Shown: positions 1-7,962, counted from the first letter of the stretch. The stretch is 57,637 nt of DNA from Deltaproteobacteria bacterium (GCA_024278495.1 JAJRTB010000074.1:1-57637); one strand, 5' to 3'. Translations and numbers: made by a program. The notes: generated by a model from the letters alone, not told the origin.

Positions 1-216
1 GCCCGCAAGCTGTCCCGGGCCACCATGACCAATATCCGTCAGAATCTTTTCTTTGCCTTTGTCTACAATTCGCTTGGTGTACCCGTGGCGGCCGGGTTGC
101 TCTACCCGTTTTTCGGCATCCTGCTCAGCCCGGTGATCGCGGCGGCGGCTATGAGCCTCTCCTCGGTCTCGGTGGTCGGCAACGCTCTCAGGCTGAAGCG
201 GCTTCAGATCAACTGA
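1..216 (+). CDS. copA: Copper-translocating P-type ATPase, C-terminal fragment
   Basis: The reading frame is already open at base 1 and ends with TGA at 214-216, so only the last 71 residues are present. They read as the final two transmembrane helices of a P1B-type copper ATPase. The conserved start of this part ([18 protein letters not shown]) and the end with [19 protein letters not shown] are the family hallmarks; the NxxQN and MxxSSxxVxxNALRL elements include residues of the intramembrane Cu(I) site in CopA. The enzyme exports Cu(I) from the cytoplasm using ATP. The following genes (Met-rich periplasmic protein, CusCBA) agree with a copper resistance island. The P-domain and ATP site lie upstream of the window. 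Confidence 0.92.
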   Translation, partial: ARKLSRATMTNIRQNLFFAFVYNSLGVPVAAGLLYPFFGILLSPVIAAAAMSLSSVSVVGNALRLKRLQIN

Positions 217-219
217 ACC

Positions 220-240
220 AACAGGGGCCTGCCCCCTGTT
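220..240 (+). terminator. Possible hairpin terminator after copA
   Basis: Four bases after the copA stop, AACAGGGG (220-227) pairs perfectly with CCCCTGTT (233-240) across a 5-base loop. There is no T-run after the stem, so it would be a weak or Rho-assisted terminator. A second imperfect stem follows at 267-300 (GCCTGTC at 273-279 with GACAGGC at 289-295). Confidence 0.35.
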
Positions 241-488
241 CTCCGACGGAGTGGTGTATCAAAATTCCCCATGCCTGTCCAGTTTTGAGACAGGCAGGGG
301 ATGTTGTTCTTTGGTCGCGGCTCTTTGTACAAGGGAACGGTTCTGTTTCAAGGTTTGAAAATGTATTTGTTTCAATATGTTATCATTTTTCCGGTGAACA
401 GGGTGGTTCTGGCACGTTTTCTGCTATTCTCAGAGACAGGAGACAAACAGAGAAAAAGGCATATTGTTTAGAAAAAGGAGAAATGGGT

Positions 489-755
489 ATGATGCACAAT
501 GGATTTTTCAACGGGTTCGGTCATTCCGGCAACTGGCTTTGCGGCCCGGGCGCCTTTGTTCCGGGGCCCCTGGGCTGGATCGTTACCCTGCTGTTCTGGG
601 GACTGGTTCTCTTTCTGGTTGTTAAGTTGTTTACGATGCTCTTCGCGGACGGGAAAAAATCCTCCCCTTCCCGGCTCGATACCCTGAAGGAACGATACGC
701 CCGGGGCGAAATTACAGAGGAGGAGTACCAGCGCATGAAGATCGAACTGGCCTGA
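489..755 (+). CDS. Small SHOCT-domain membrane protein
   Basis: About 88 residues. One hydrophobic segment (about residues 26-48) is followed by a charged C-terminal SHOCT motif (SRLDTLKERYARGEITEEEY), a short helical domain found at the C-termini of small bacterial membrane proteins. The open frame extends far upstream, but GGAG at 477-480 fits best with the ATG at 489 (8-base spacing); ATG 483 is only 2 bases from it and 492 is also possible. Small SHOCT proteins often accompany heavy-metal and copper genes; that link here rests on position between copA and the Met-rich protein. The molecular role is unknown. Confidence 0.8.
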   Translation: MMHNGFFNGFGHSGNWLCGPGAFVPGPLGWIVTLLFWGLVLFLVVKLFTMLFADGKKSSPSRLDTLKERYARGEITEEEYQRMKIELA

Positions 756-815
756 CATGGTGTCGGCCAACAGGTATATCACCGAGACAACACGAACAAT
801 ACAGGAGACATTCCA

Positions 816-1310
816 ATGAAAAAAGAAATGAAAGCAAGCCTTTTGGCAACAGTTCTGGCCCTGACCATGATGACCGGCGTAGCCGCTGCCCAGATCGGCA
901 ACGACGTGTCCCCCCATCAGATGCGTGCCCGGATGATGAACACCAATATGGCGGATCTGTCCGGGCCGGGCATGATGGACATGCACGGCAGGGGAATGAT
1001 GGGTAACGGCATGATGGCCGGCAATATGATGATGGGACCCGGCATGGGGCGGGGCATGATGGTCCAGGGCCAGGCCGGTTGCATGAACATGATGGGCGGC
1101 GCCAGCTTCAATTTTTCCGCTGAGGATCAGCAGAAGTTCATGGATGAGACAAAGGATCTGCGCAGAAAGATGCACGACATGCGCTTTGACTACATGGAGG
1201 CCATGCGCAACCCGGACACCAAGCTGGGCGACCTGGCCGACATGGAGCAGAAGATGCTTGATGTCCGCAAGGAACTCCTCAAAAAGGCGGAAAAATACCA
1301 GGTAAAGTAG
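816..1310 (+). CDS. Methionine-rich periplasmic copper/metal-binding protein (Spy/CpxP-like)
   Basis: 164 residues with a clear signal peptide (basic start, hydrophobic core, cleavage after VAAA near residue 25). The middle third (about residues 35-90) is packed with methionines in MM, MxM, GMM and GMG patterns, a composition known to bind Cu(I)/Ag(I). The C-terminal part (from about residue 95) is helical and charged, with the shape of Spy/CpxP or periplasmic heavy-metal sensor proteins. AGGAG at 803-807 gives a good ribosome site 8 bases before the ATG. It probably buffers copper in the periplasm near CopA and CusCBA; family membership is inferred from composition rather than from a diagnostic motif. 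Confidence 0.8.
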   Translation: MKKEMKASLLATVLALTMMTGVAAAQIGNDVSPHQMRARMMNTNMADLSGPGMMDMHGRGMMGNGMMAGNMMMGPGMGRGMMVQGQAGCMNMMGGASFNFSAEDQQKFMDETKDLRRKMHDMRFDYMEAMRNPDTKLGDLADMEQKMLDVRKELLKKAEKYQVK

Positions 1311-1321
1311 CAGGACAAGAT

Positions 1322-1354
1322 GATGGAGCAGGAAAGCTGATTTCCTGCTCCATC
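1322..1354 (+). other. Perfect 14-bp hairpin between two metal-island genes
   Basis: GATGGAGCAGGAAA (1322-1335) pairs without mismatch with TTTCCTGCTCCATC (1341-1354) over a 5-base loop. No T-run follows, so a simple intrinsic terminator is unlikely. It lies 11 bases after the Met-rich gene and 22 bases before the next ATG, a place where an RNA-stabilising or translation-modulating stem would act. Confidence 0.6.
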
Positions 1355-1376
1355 GTGTATAAGCGGGAGTGGAATC

Positions 1377-1819
1377 ATGGGGCCGGGAAAGTTTTTTTTC
1401 TTATCCGTGAGCGTGGCCTTTTTGGTCGCGTACCTGGCTGTGGCGGGCGCGGCCGGGCTGTGTGGCGCTGTCGTCCTGACCTCGGACCAGGTTGCCGGGA
1501 AACAGGGACGTGCCTTTTCCGGGTATGATACCGTGTATGGCCTGGTGACCGTGTCCGCCTGGAAGCGGATTCGTACGCGGCCGTGGTCAACTGGGTGGAT
1601 CCGACCGGGAACATCAGCCAGCAGACTCCGATCTCATTTACAGTGCCGGCCGGCCAGTCATCCTACACCTTTACCTCCTGGCTCCGGCTCATGCGCAACG
1701 GGCCCCTCAAGAGCAGCCTGACCGGGAAGAGCTTCGACGACAGGTATATCGGCACTTGGGAGGTGCTTGTTTTTGTAAACGATACCATGCTTGTCCGGTC
1801 CGAATTTATTGTTCAGTAG
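1377..1819 (+). pseudogene. Exported hypothetical protein, interrupted by a -1 frameshift
   Basis: The ATG at 1377 has GGGAG at 1365-1369 and opens a frame with a signal peptide or membrane anchor (FFFLSVSVAFLVAYLAVAG). This frame reads sensibly to about base 1560 (GYDTVYGLVTVS) and then turns into arginine/proline-rich nonsense. From about 1559 the frame one base back reads on sensibly (LEADSYAAVVNWVDPTGNIS and onward to FIVQ), ending at TAG 1817-1819; that frame has a stop at 1526-1528 just upstream. Restoring one base around 1556-1562 would give a single protein of about 147 residues with a beta-rich periplasmic part. It is either a true pseudogene or a sequencing error. The family is not recognised. 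Confidence 0.6.
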
Positions 1820-1867
1820 GAGCACAAAATCAAGACCCTGCCCGACAGGCCCGGCACGGTTGTTCTC

Positions 1868-2317
1868 TCAATGGTGTCCGCCGGGCTCTTTTCCGGGGGC
1901 CAGGGACTGGATGAAATGCACCAGGAGCCAGATCTGTTCCACGCTCAACCTCTCTCCCCAGCCGGGCATGGCGCTCCTGCCCTCGGCAATTTTCCAGGCG
2001 AAATCGCCGTCAGGATGGTTACCGGCCATGGCGACCAGATCAGCTGGTCTGGTCTGCAGCGATTGTGCCGCCGGTCCATCCCCCCGTCCTTCGGGACCAT
2101 GACAGACAGCACAGTTGTTCAGGTACAGTTCCAGGCCGCGTTTCAGGGCGTCCGCGGTTTTTTTGACCGGATTGGCCCGGCGGGCCATTTCCGGTGGCGA
2201 CTGCCAGTGGGATGTTGCCTCGTCCGGGTGGCCGCCGGCGTGGGTCCCGCCTGAATGAGCGGAAAGCGGCAGCAGGACGGCAAGGATTATCACGGTAAGG
2301 GTGGTGAAACGTTTCAT
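1868..2317 (-). CDS. Periplasmic mono-haem c-type cytochrome
   Basis: 149 residues on the minus strand. An N-terminal signal peptide (to about residue 22) is followed by a class I cytochrome c fold with one haem motif CAVCH in the sequence LYLNNCAVCHGPEGRGDG, and a distal methionine candidate in RSAMPGWG, the usual sixth ligand. The C-terminal helix (VEQIWLLVHFIQSL) also fits. AGGAGG lies 6 bases before the ATG (complement of 2324-2329). It should carry electrons in the periplasm; its partner is not visible here. It is transcribed against the surrounding metal genes, so it is a separate unit. Its C-terminus is rich in His and Gly. Confidence 0.85.
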   Translation of the reverse strand: MKRFTTLTVIILAVLLPLSAHSGGTHAGGHPDEATSHWQSPPEMARRANPVKKTADALKRGLELYLNNCAVCHGPEGRGDGPAAQSLQTRPADLVAMAGNHPDGDFAWKIAEGRSAMPGWGERLSVEQIWLLVHFIQSLAPGKEPGGHH

Positions 2318-2944
2318 GGTAGACCTCCTCTTGTCTTGCCCGTATCACCTTCAGGGTACGCGAATCCGGGCTCCGGAGCAAGGAAAAGACGGCGCCCTGA
2401 TGATACTTCCCAGGGGATGATTTCCGTGATGTCCACGAACTGGGCAATTTGGGCCGGAAAACCGGGCGGACGGTGTCTTGATTCTGGGCAGGGAGGTGAA
2501 GCGTGGAGCGGGAGAGCTTGAAAAAAAAGTGTCCGGACGGGGGGATCCCTCCGGAAATGAAGCCGTGCCATGTCGCCTGGGAGCGCACCCCGGGTGTTCC
2601 CGGTCATGGCCCGGCTGGAAAAAATGTACCAGTCGGGCAAGGGGCAGTCACGTTGTGGCACGTTCATTGCTTGATATGTTCTTTGAAATGACCTATAAAA
2701 TAGTTATATAACATTTGATTTTTTCATACTGTGTTGTGCGGGGAGCAGCAGGCCCGCTGTGTCCGGATGTCGCTTTGGCGATTCGATCTGATATCCTGTT
2801 GCGGTTCCATACGGGGACAGGCCGGGTTTTTTTCTTGTTTATGCCGGCCCGGCATGAAACGGCGGCGGGACGCGCCGTCGATATTTACGACCGGACGTGG
2901 CTGTCCCGCCCGTCCGGTCCAACCAGCAAGAAGGAGGCGGCAGG
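2318..2944. other. Intergenic region between cytochrome c and porin genes
   Basis: About 630 bases without a convincing gene. Short open frames here lack ribosome sites, signal sequences or recognisable motifs. The part nearest the cytochrome holds its ribosome site. A distinctly AT-rich patch at about 2680-2730 holds a promoter candidate for the porin gene. Nothing else was recognised. Confidence 0.6.
2683..2712 (+). promoter_or_regulatory. Candidate sigma-70 promoter for the porin gene
   Basis: TTGAAA (2683-2688) is followed 16 bases on by TATATA (2705-2710), or 18 bases on by TATAAC (2707-2712), inside an AT-rich patch in otherwise GC-rich DNA. It is about 230 bases before the porin start, leaving a long leader. 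Confidence 0.35.
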
Positions 2945-4159
2945 ATGAAAAAGATGTATCTGTGGAGTGCGGCAACGGTTTTCGCCATCGGTGTTATGAG
3001 CGCCACGCAGGCCCATGCCGGGGCAACCATCGATATTGGCGCGGATTCCAATATCGACCTGGGGTTCAGGGTGCAGGCCCTGTATCTCAACAACGACAGT
3101 AACCTGAAGTCCAACACGAACGAGTTCAAGCTCAGGCGGGCCCGGTTCCGCCTTAAGGGCAACGCGACCAAGTACTTTACCGGTTTCCTGCAGACCGAAT
3201 TCTCCGACGACCTTGAACCGGGCGGTGGCGACATGCGGCTCATAGACGGCTGGATCATGGCCAAGCCGTTTGAGCTCCTCAATGTCATCGGCGGCATGCA
3301 CATGGCCGCGGTCACCCGGCAGGGTATGACCACCTCCGGGGCCCTCATGGCCATTGACCGGCCCGGGATCAACAACTATCTGCTCACCTGGGGCGGGCGG
3401 GGCAGGGTGGCTTTTAACACGGGCAGCCTGGCGGGAACCAAGAACGGGCTCCTCGGCGATGTTGTGGTCCGGGACCTGGGTTTTTCCCTGTTCGGCAAGA
3501 CATCCTTTACTGATACGGTCCATTTCAAGTACTATCTCGGGGTGTACGAGGGACAGGATCCCGCCACCAGGGTGACGGATTCGGAACGGTATACCGGCCG
3601 GATTCAGTTCAACTTTTTTGATGCCGAAAGCGGCCTGTTCAACTCATCCACCTACCTGGGCAACAAAAAGACTATTGCCCTGGGCGCCGGGTATGACACT
3701 CAGAGCGACGTGGCGGTTGACAGTGTGACCGGAAAGCTTGTCGATTACAGTTTCTTTACCTTGGACGCCTTTGGCGAATATCCGCTCGGGCCCGGCTCCA
3801 TTACCGCCGAGGCCGCCTATAACAGCCTGGATCTTGACGACACGCCAAACCCCCTGGCGAGCGAGAAAACAGGAGTGGCGTTCTCCGGAGCGGTTGCGGC
3901 GAATCAGTCGCAGGGCAGCGGTTTTTTCGGGCAGCTCGGCTATTATATCAACCAGTGGCAGCCGTGGGTCATGTATGAGCAGTGGGACAGCGACGGCGCC
4001 GGCGGAGCCGGTGACTGGGATGCTTTCCGCATCGGCCTGACCTATTACGTCAAGGGGCATAACGCCAACATCAAGGCCGGTTTCGAGAAACTCAAAAACG
4101 ATACCCCGGGCGAGGAAGACATTGATACATTTGTTGTCGGGCTGTATATGACGTATTAA
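2945..4159 (+). CDS. Outer-membrane beta-barrel porin (phosphate-selective porin O/P-like)
   Basis: 404 residues from the ATG at 2945, chosen because AAGGAGG (2931-2937) lies 7 bases upstream and a signal peptide starts there (MKKMYLWSAATVFAIGVMSA, cleavage after AHA). The mature part is made of alternating amphipathic strands with many aromatic residues at strand ends and finishes with a terminal aromatic residue (LYMTY), the outer-membrane insertion signal. The run NEFKLRRARFRLKGN resembles the start of OprP/OprO-like and related diffusion porins. It would let small solutes across the outer membrane. The substrate cannot be read from the sequence; its place in a metal island may be coincidence. 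Confidence 0.78.
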   Translation: MKKMYLWSAATVFAIGVMSATQAHAGATIDIGADSNIDLGFRVQALYLNNDSNLKSNTNEFKLRRARFRLKGNATKYFTGFLQTEFSDDLEPGGGDMRLIDGWIMAKPFELLNVIGGMHMAAVTRQGMTTSGALMAIDRPGINNYLLTWGGRGRVAFNTGSLAGTKNGLLGDVVVRDLGFSLFGKTSFTDTVHFKYYLGVYEGQDPATRVTDSERYTGRIQFNFFDAESGLFNSSTYLGNKKTIALGAGYDTQSDVAVDSVTGKLVDYSFFTLDAFGEYPLGPGSITAEAAYNSLDLDDTPNPLASEKTGVAFSGAVAANQSQGSGFFGQLGYYINQWQPWVMYEQWDSDGAGGAGDWDAFRIGLTYYVKGHNANIKAGFEKLKNDTPGEEDIDTFVVGLYMTY

Positions 4160-4246
4160 CAAACCATGCCTGTCCGGTCCTGGTCGGCCCCTTCCTTAAG
4201 ACCATGGACCGGGCCAACCCCTTGGAACAAAGGAGGAAAACGTATC

Positions 4247-4750
4247 ATGCCCAGAGAAGAAACTGCCTGTCGGCGCCCCAACCCGGCCGCCATCCTTGCC
4301 CTTGTTTTCCTGCTGTTTTTTCCCGGCCTGGCTTCGGCGGCGCCGGTTTCGTCCGAGGCGGCCTTTTATGAGCTGTACTCCGGCATAATCAGGGATGTGG
4401 ACGCGGGCCGCCTGGACCGCTCCGTCGGCAGGGAGGCCCGTTTCGTCAAGGCGGGCCTGGAAAAGGAAATAGGTGGTGTGGACACGCGCCAGCAAGAAAT
4501 CAGGAATGAAATTTCCCGCGCCGACGGGACGACACGGGACGTCCTGCTTGATGAACTGGTTGCCATCGGCGCGGAAAAGGAAAAGATCTACCACGCATAC
4601 AGGGAACAGCTTGCCGGGCTCCCCGGCGTGTCCGCTGAGCGTGCCGGGTCGCACGAGCCTGAGGGTGATGGAGGAAAAGACAAGGGAAAAAAACGCATCC
4701 TCACCTTTAAAAGCGTGCCCGAGGACGTGACCGCGGGCGACTTTGATTGA
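4247..4750 (+). CDS. Exported helical protein of unknown function
   Basis: 167 residues from the ATG at 4247, which has AGGAGG at 4231-4236. A signal peptide or anchor (AILALVFLLFFPGLASAAP) follows a basic, proline-containing N-terminus. The mature part is charged and helical, with a likely coiled coil from about residue 45 to 125 (KAGLEKEIGGVDTRQQEIRN and onward), then a Gly/Lys/Glu-rich linker and a short conserved-looking tail. It follows the porin by 87 bases and is closed by a strong terminator, so the two may form one transcript. No family recognised. Confidence 0.7.
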   Translation: MPREETACRRPNPAAILALVFLLFFPGLASAAPVSSEAAFYELYSGIIRDVDAGRLDRSVGREARFVKAGLEKEIGGVDTRQQEIRNEISRADGTTRDVLLDELVAIGAEKEKIYHAYREQLAGLPGVSAERAGSHEPEGDGGKDKGKKRILTFKSVPEDVTAGDFD

Positions 4751-4782
4751 GTTTTTCCTGATCAGCAAACCCATTTTTCAGC

Positions 4783-4826
4783 CCGGCTCCCCGTCCTTGT
4801 CTCTTTCGGGGAGCCGGTTTTTTTTT
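4783..4826 (+). terminator. Rho-independent terminator
   Basis: CCGGCTCCCCG (4783-4793) pairs perfectly with CGGGGAGCCGG (4807-4817), an 11-bp stem with a 13-base loop, followed directly by nine T residues (4818-4826). It closes the porin/exported-protein unit. Confidence 0.93.
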
Positions 4827-5170
4827 GTATGTCCGGCTGCCTGGGTTCAGGCAACCAGCGCTGCATCTGCCCGGCCGCCTCTTTCCTGCCAGCACAGGGG
4901 CCCGGTGTCCTGATCTGTACCGCTTGACCCCGCCGACTGTCCAGTTCCTGGACACCGCCTCGTTTCCCGGTTGTCCCGCCTGTTTTTCGCGCATTATTAT
5001 TCCGGCAGAAATTCAGTATGATGGATAAGGGGCCGGGGTGGTTTTGTCTTCTGGCATGTCTCTTGCTATGATGGGGGCAGGAGATACACGTTGACCTGCA
5101 ACAATGATCGAAAGTACGGAGGCGGCGCCCGGGTCTTATGGCCGGCCACGGCTCCTGGAGGACAAGGAAT
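4827..5170. other. Intergenic region with a palindrome and a sigma-54 promoter
   Basis: About 340 bases with no believable gene. A perfect 7-bp hairpin, TGTCCAG (4938-4944) with CTGGACA (4948-4954) and a TTC loop, lies about 100 bases upstream of the sigma-54 promoter at 5052. That is the right distance for an activator binding site. Confidence 0.55.
5052..5067 (+). promoter_or_regulatory. Sigma-54 (RpoN) promoter, -24/-12
   Basis: TGGCATG, four bases, then TTGCT: the GG doublet (5053-5054) and GC doublet (5065-5066) are separated by exactly 10 bases as RpoN requires, and the flanking bases match the TGGCAYG-N4-TTGCW consensus. Transcription would start near 5078 and read into the small membrane protein gene at 5171. 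Confidence 0.75.
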
Positions 5171-5407
5171 ATGGAAATATTATTTAGCGGTCGGTCCGAG
5201 CCGACTCGACCCGAAGATGAGGAGGAGCGGGAAGCTGATATTCGGAGCATGGGTGAGACCTGCGCTGTTGCCCTTGTTTGCCTGCTGGTTCTAAGCGCCA
5301 CGGTTGTCGGGGCCTGGAGCGCCTTTCTGCTCCTCACCGGCAAGACGGGGAACGGGGGGCCGGTCGGCCTGGTCTTCAACCTGCTGCGGGCGACGGTGTC
5401 GGTCTGA
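5171..5407 (+). CDS. Small single-pass membrane protein of unknown function
   Basis: 78 residues from the ATG at 5171, with a purine-rich AAGGA 2 bases before it and GGAGGAC a little further up. An acidic N-terminus (EPTRPEDEEEREADIRS) is followed by one long hydrophobic segment (about residues 27-50) and a short C-terminus, so an N-in single-pass inner membrane topology is likely. No family recognised. The good sigma-54 promoter upstream supports it being expressed. An open frame starts further upstream but lacks a ribosome site. Confidence 0.5.
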   Translation: MEILFSGRSEPTRPEDEEEREADIRSMGETCAVALVCLLVLSATVVGAWSAFLLLTGKTGNGGPVGLVFNLLRATVSV

Positions 5408-5439
5408 AAAGCCGGGCAGGTTAGATGCCGTGACCCGTG

Positions 5440-5452
5440 ACAGTTGAACTGT
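5440..5452. promoter_or_regulatory. Operator-like palindrome upstream of the cus operon promoter
   Basis: ACAGTT-G-AACTGT is a perfect 13-base palindrome ending 17 bases before the -35 box at 5470. A related sequence, TTGGACTGTTCC (5520-5531), repeats TTGAACTGTTCC (5444-5455) downstream of the promoter. Confidence 0.4.
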
Positions 5453-5469
5453 TCCGAACATCTTTTCGG

Positions 5470-5498
5470 TTGCCCATTTGTCCCGCCAACGGTATAAT
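5470..5498 (+). promoter_or_regulatory. Sigma-70 promoter of the histidine kinase/cusCBA operon
   Basis: TTGCCC (5470-5475), a 17-base spacer, and a perfect TATAAT (5493-5498). The start point would be near 5505, about 53 bases before the kinase ATG. The leader contains a small hairpin, GGACTG (5522-5527) with CAGTCC (5531-5536). Confidence 0.75.
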
Positions 5499-5557
5499 CA
5501 AAATTAGTAACGCTGCAGCTTGGACTGTTCCAGTCCGCCCGGCGTGAGGAAGGAAAA

Positions 5558-6628
5558 ATGAACACCGCACCATCTCCCCTCCGCAAGACCATTGTCGGGG
5601 TGCTGATCCTGGTTATAACCGTGCTCCACTTCAGCACGGCCGGGGACAACATGACATTTCATGTCCTCCACAGGGAACTTTATTTCCTCCCCATTCTCCT
5701 CGGGGCATTCTGGTTTGGTCGAAACAGCGGTTTCATGGTTGCCCTGATCGTCAGTTTTCTCTATACGGTCTACATCCTGTCCTATCCCGGCGGCCACGTC
5801 GGGCTGGCCACTCTGGCGCCGCAGGTGTTTGTCTTTCTCCTGGTGGGCACGATGCTTGGCTGGCTGGCGGACCGGGAAAAGGGATATCAGAAAAAAAGGA
5901 TGATCGACAATGACGTCATTATCCTTGGCCGGGCCGCTTCGGCGGTCGCCCACGAGATGAAGGAGATCCTCGCGGCCCTGCGGAAGATGATTGACCAGGG
6001 CGGCGTCCAGCCGGCTGAAGATGGAAACAAAAATATCCGGGCCGAACTGAGACGACTGGAGAGAATGGTCGATATCCTGACCTCCTATGCCGGGCCGGAA
6101 GAGAGCCGCGCCTTCTCCCATGACCTCAACGAGGTTATCCGGGAGCGGGTCCGCTCTTTTCGGAAGACTGCCGCGGAAAAGGGGGTGAGTTTCGTGACTG
6201 AACCGGACCCGAAGGGCTGTCCCTCCTGGATAGATCCCGGCCAGGTGGGGTGGATCCTGGACCGGCTGGTTGAAAACGCCCTGGAGGTTTCCGGGCCGGG
6301 CAGGAATATTTACATCTCCTCCGAGCGGGGCGGGGAGTCCTGCACCCTGGTCGTCCGCGATGAAGGGCCGGGCATACGCCCCGAGCACCTTGAGAAAATC
6401 TTCAGGCCCTTTTTTACCACCAAACCCGACGGCCGTGGCCTGGCCCTGGCCGGCTGCAGGAAGTCGATCGAGGACATGGGGGGCACGATTTCCGTTGCCG
6501 GTACCCTGGGGCAGGGGGCGACATTTACCCTGGTTGTCCCCCGGGAACACGCGGGTCGTTCCCTGGCCGAAGATACCGCCCAAGCCGTCTTCCATGGCCG
6601 CGGAACCGGAGGGCTGTACAGGGAATGA
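5558..6628 (+). CDS. Membrane-bound sensor histidine kinase
   Basis: 356 residues. The N-terminal third (about residues 10-110) has about four hydrophobic segments with very short periplasmic loops. The transmitter follows: an H-box with SAVAHEMKE (phospho-acceptor His132), N-box LVENALEVSG, G1 DEGPGI, F-box FRPFFTTK and G2 GRGLALA, an HATPase_c of the NtrB type. It is the first gene behind the TATAAT promoter and overlaps the efflux gene cusC by ATGA, so it is cotranscribed with the pump. No response regulator is next to it. It probably senses metal or envelope state; the signal is not known from sequence. The ribosome site is AGGAAGG just before the ATG. Confidence 0.9.
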   Translation: MNTAPSPLRKTIVGVLILVITVLHFSTAGDNMTFHVLHRELYFLPILLGAFWFGRNSGFMVALIVSFLYTVYILSYPGGHVGLATLAPQVFVFLLVGTMLGWLADREKGYQKKRMIDNDVIILGRAASAVAHEMKEILAALRKMIDQGGVQPAEDGNKNIRAELRRLERMVDILTSYAGPEESRAFSHDLNEVIRERVRSFRKTAAEKGVSFVTEPDPKGCPSWIDPGQVGWILDRLVENALEVSGPGRNIYISSERGGESCTLVVRDEGPGIRPEHLEKIFRPFFTTKPDGRGLALAGCRKSIEDMGGTISVAGTLGQGATFTLVVPREHAGRSLAEDTAQAVFHGRGTGGLYRE

Positions 6629-7962
6629 CGAATTCAGAAAGGACAAATCACGTGGTTGCGATGAAAGAAAAAGGAAAAAAATTGTTTGTCGTTCTTGCCA
6701 GCGCGCTTATGCTGGCCTGGACGAGCCCGGCTGAAGTCCGGGGCGCCGGCGGCGACGTTTTGACCATTGATGAGGCGGTGCGCCTGGCCCTGCAGGCCAA
6801 CCCGGATCTGGCCTCCCTTGAGGCCCGGGCCCGCGCCCTGGCCGATGTTCCCGACCAGGCCGGCGCCCTGCCTGATCCAATCCTGTCATTTGGGGCCCTC
6901 AACCTGCCCACCGATACCTTGTCCACCACCCAGGAACCCATGACCCAGATGCGGATCGGCCTGAACCAGGCCCTGCCCTTTCCCGGCAAACTCTCCCTGC
7001 GGCGCAGGGCCGCCGAGTTCGAGAGCCGGGCAGCCAGGTTCCGCTACCGGGAGAAACAGCTCCTGCTCATCCAGGACGTGCGTACCGTCTGGTGGAACCT
7101 CTTTTATCTTGACCGGGCCATCGACACGGTGGATCGTAACCAGGAACTCTTTCGCCAGCTCAACAATATCGCCGAGACCAAGTACCGGGTCGGCAAGGGA
7201 CTGCAGCAGGATGTGCTCCTGGCCCAGCTCGAGCTGTCCAGGCTGCTGGACAACCGGATCGGCCTGGTCAACATGCGCAAAAACGAGGCCATCCGGCTCA
7301 ACGCCCTGCTCGATCGGGAGAGCGCCGCCCCGGTTGTTTTGCCTGACGAGGTGGCGGAAAAGGTTCCGGAGCTGCCGAACCCTGGCGATCTGCAGGAGAT
7401 GGCCCGCAGCGGCAACCCGGCCCTGCGGGACATGAACAGCAGGCTGGAGGCGGCCGCCGCCCGGGTGGAGTTGGCCCGGTTGAAATACTATCCGGACTTC
7501 ATGGCCGGGGCGGCCTACGGGTTTCGTAACGGCGAGAATCCGGACGGCTCCGACCGGTCCGATTTTGCCACCTTCACCTTTTCCATGACCCTGCCGTTTT
7601 TCAACCTGACCGAGAAGGAGAGGGCGGTGAGCCAGAGCCGCTACGAGGAGATCCGCCGGCGCCGGGCCCTGGAAAACACGGAAAACAATGTCCTGGCCCG
7701 GGTTGATCGGGCCATCAGCGATTACAGACGCGCTGTTGACGAGATTGATCTCCTGAAAGAGGGGATCATTCCCCAGGCCCGTCAGACCCTGGATTCGATG
7801 CTGGCCGGCTACCAGGTCAACAAGGTGGATTTTCTCAACCTGGTCCGGGCCCAGACAGCGTTGTACAACTATGAAACACGTTACTGGAAATCACTGAGCA
7901 GCGTCAACCAGGCCGTGGCCCGGTTAAGCGCCGCCGTTGGCAGGGAGAACATAAATGAATAA
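6625..7962 (+). CDS. cusC: Outer-membrane efflux channel of the CusC/TolC family
   Basis: 445 residues if it starts at the ATG overlapping the kinase stop. A GTG at 6652 with AAAGGA 8 bases upstream, or the ATG at 6661, would place the signal peptide (KKLFVVLASALMLAW) nearer the N-terminus and may be the true start. The mature protein has two outer-membrane efflux repeats of long helices, beginning LTIDEAVRLALQANPDL, as in TolC/CusC/CzcC. No lipobox cysteine is seen, so unlike E. coli CusC it is probably not acylated. It forms the trimeric exit duct for the CusBA pump encoded next; the downstream gene starts inside its last codons (ATG at 7955). Confidence 0.88.
   Translation: MTNSERTNHVVAMKEKGKKLFVVLASALMLAWTSPAEVRGAGGDVLTIDEAVRLALQANPDLASLEARARALADVPDQAGALPDPILSFGALNLPTDTLSTTQEPMTQMRIGLNQALPFPGKLSLRRRAAEFESRAARFRYREKQLLLIQDVRTVWWNLFYLDRAIDTVDRNQELFRQLNNIAETKYRVGKGLQQDVLLAQLELSRLLDNRIGLVNMRKNEAIRLNALLDRESAAPVVLPDEVAEKVPELPNPGDLQEMARSGNPALRDMNSRLEAAAARVELARLKYYPDFMAGAAYGFRNGENPDGSDRSDFATFTFSMTLPFFNLTEKERAVSQSRYEEIRRRRALENTENNVLARVDRAISDYRRAVDEIDLLKEGIIPQARQTLDSMLAGYQVNKVDFLNLVRAQTALYNYETRYWKSLSSVNQAVARLSAAVGRENINE

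Noticed and set aside
468-1175. 235-residue minus-strand open frame rich in histidine
   Set aside because: It is the antisense of the Met-rich gene (ATG codons read as CAT, His). No ribosome site or domain; the plus-strand gene has a signal peptide and ribosome site.
2503-2691. Small open frame in the cytochrome-porin gap
   Set aside because: It has a few CxxC-like residues but no ribosome site, ends in an AT-rich promoter-like patch and resembles no family.
5504-6646. 380-residue minus-strand open frame over the kinase gene
   Set aside because: The plus strand has all histidine-kinase boxes; the minus frame has no motif and no start signal.
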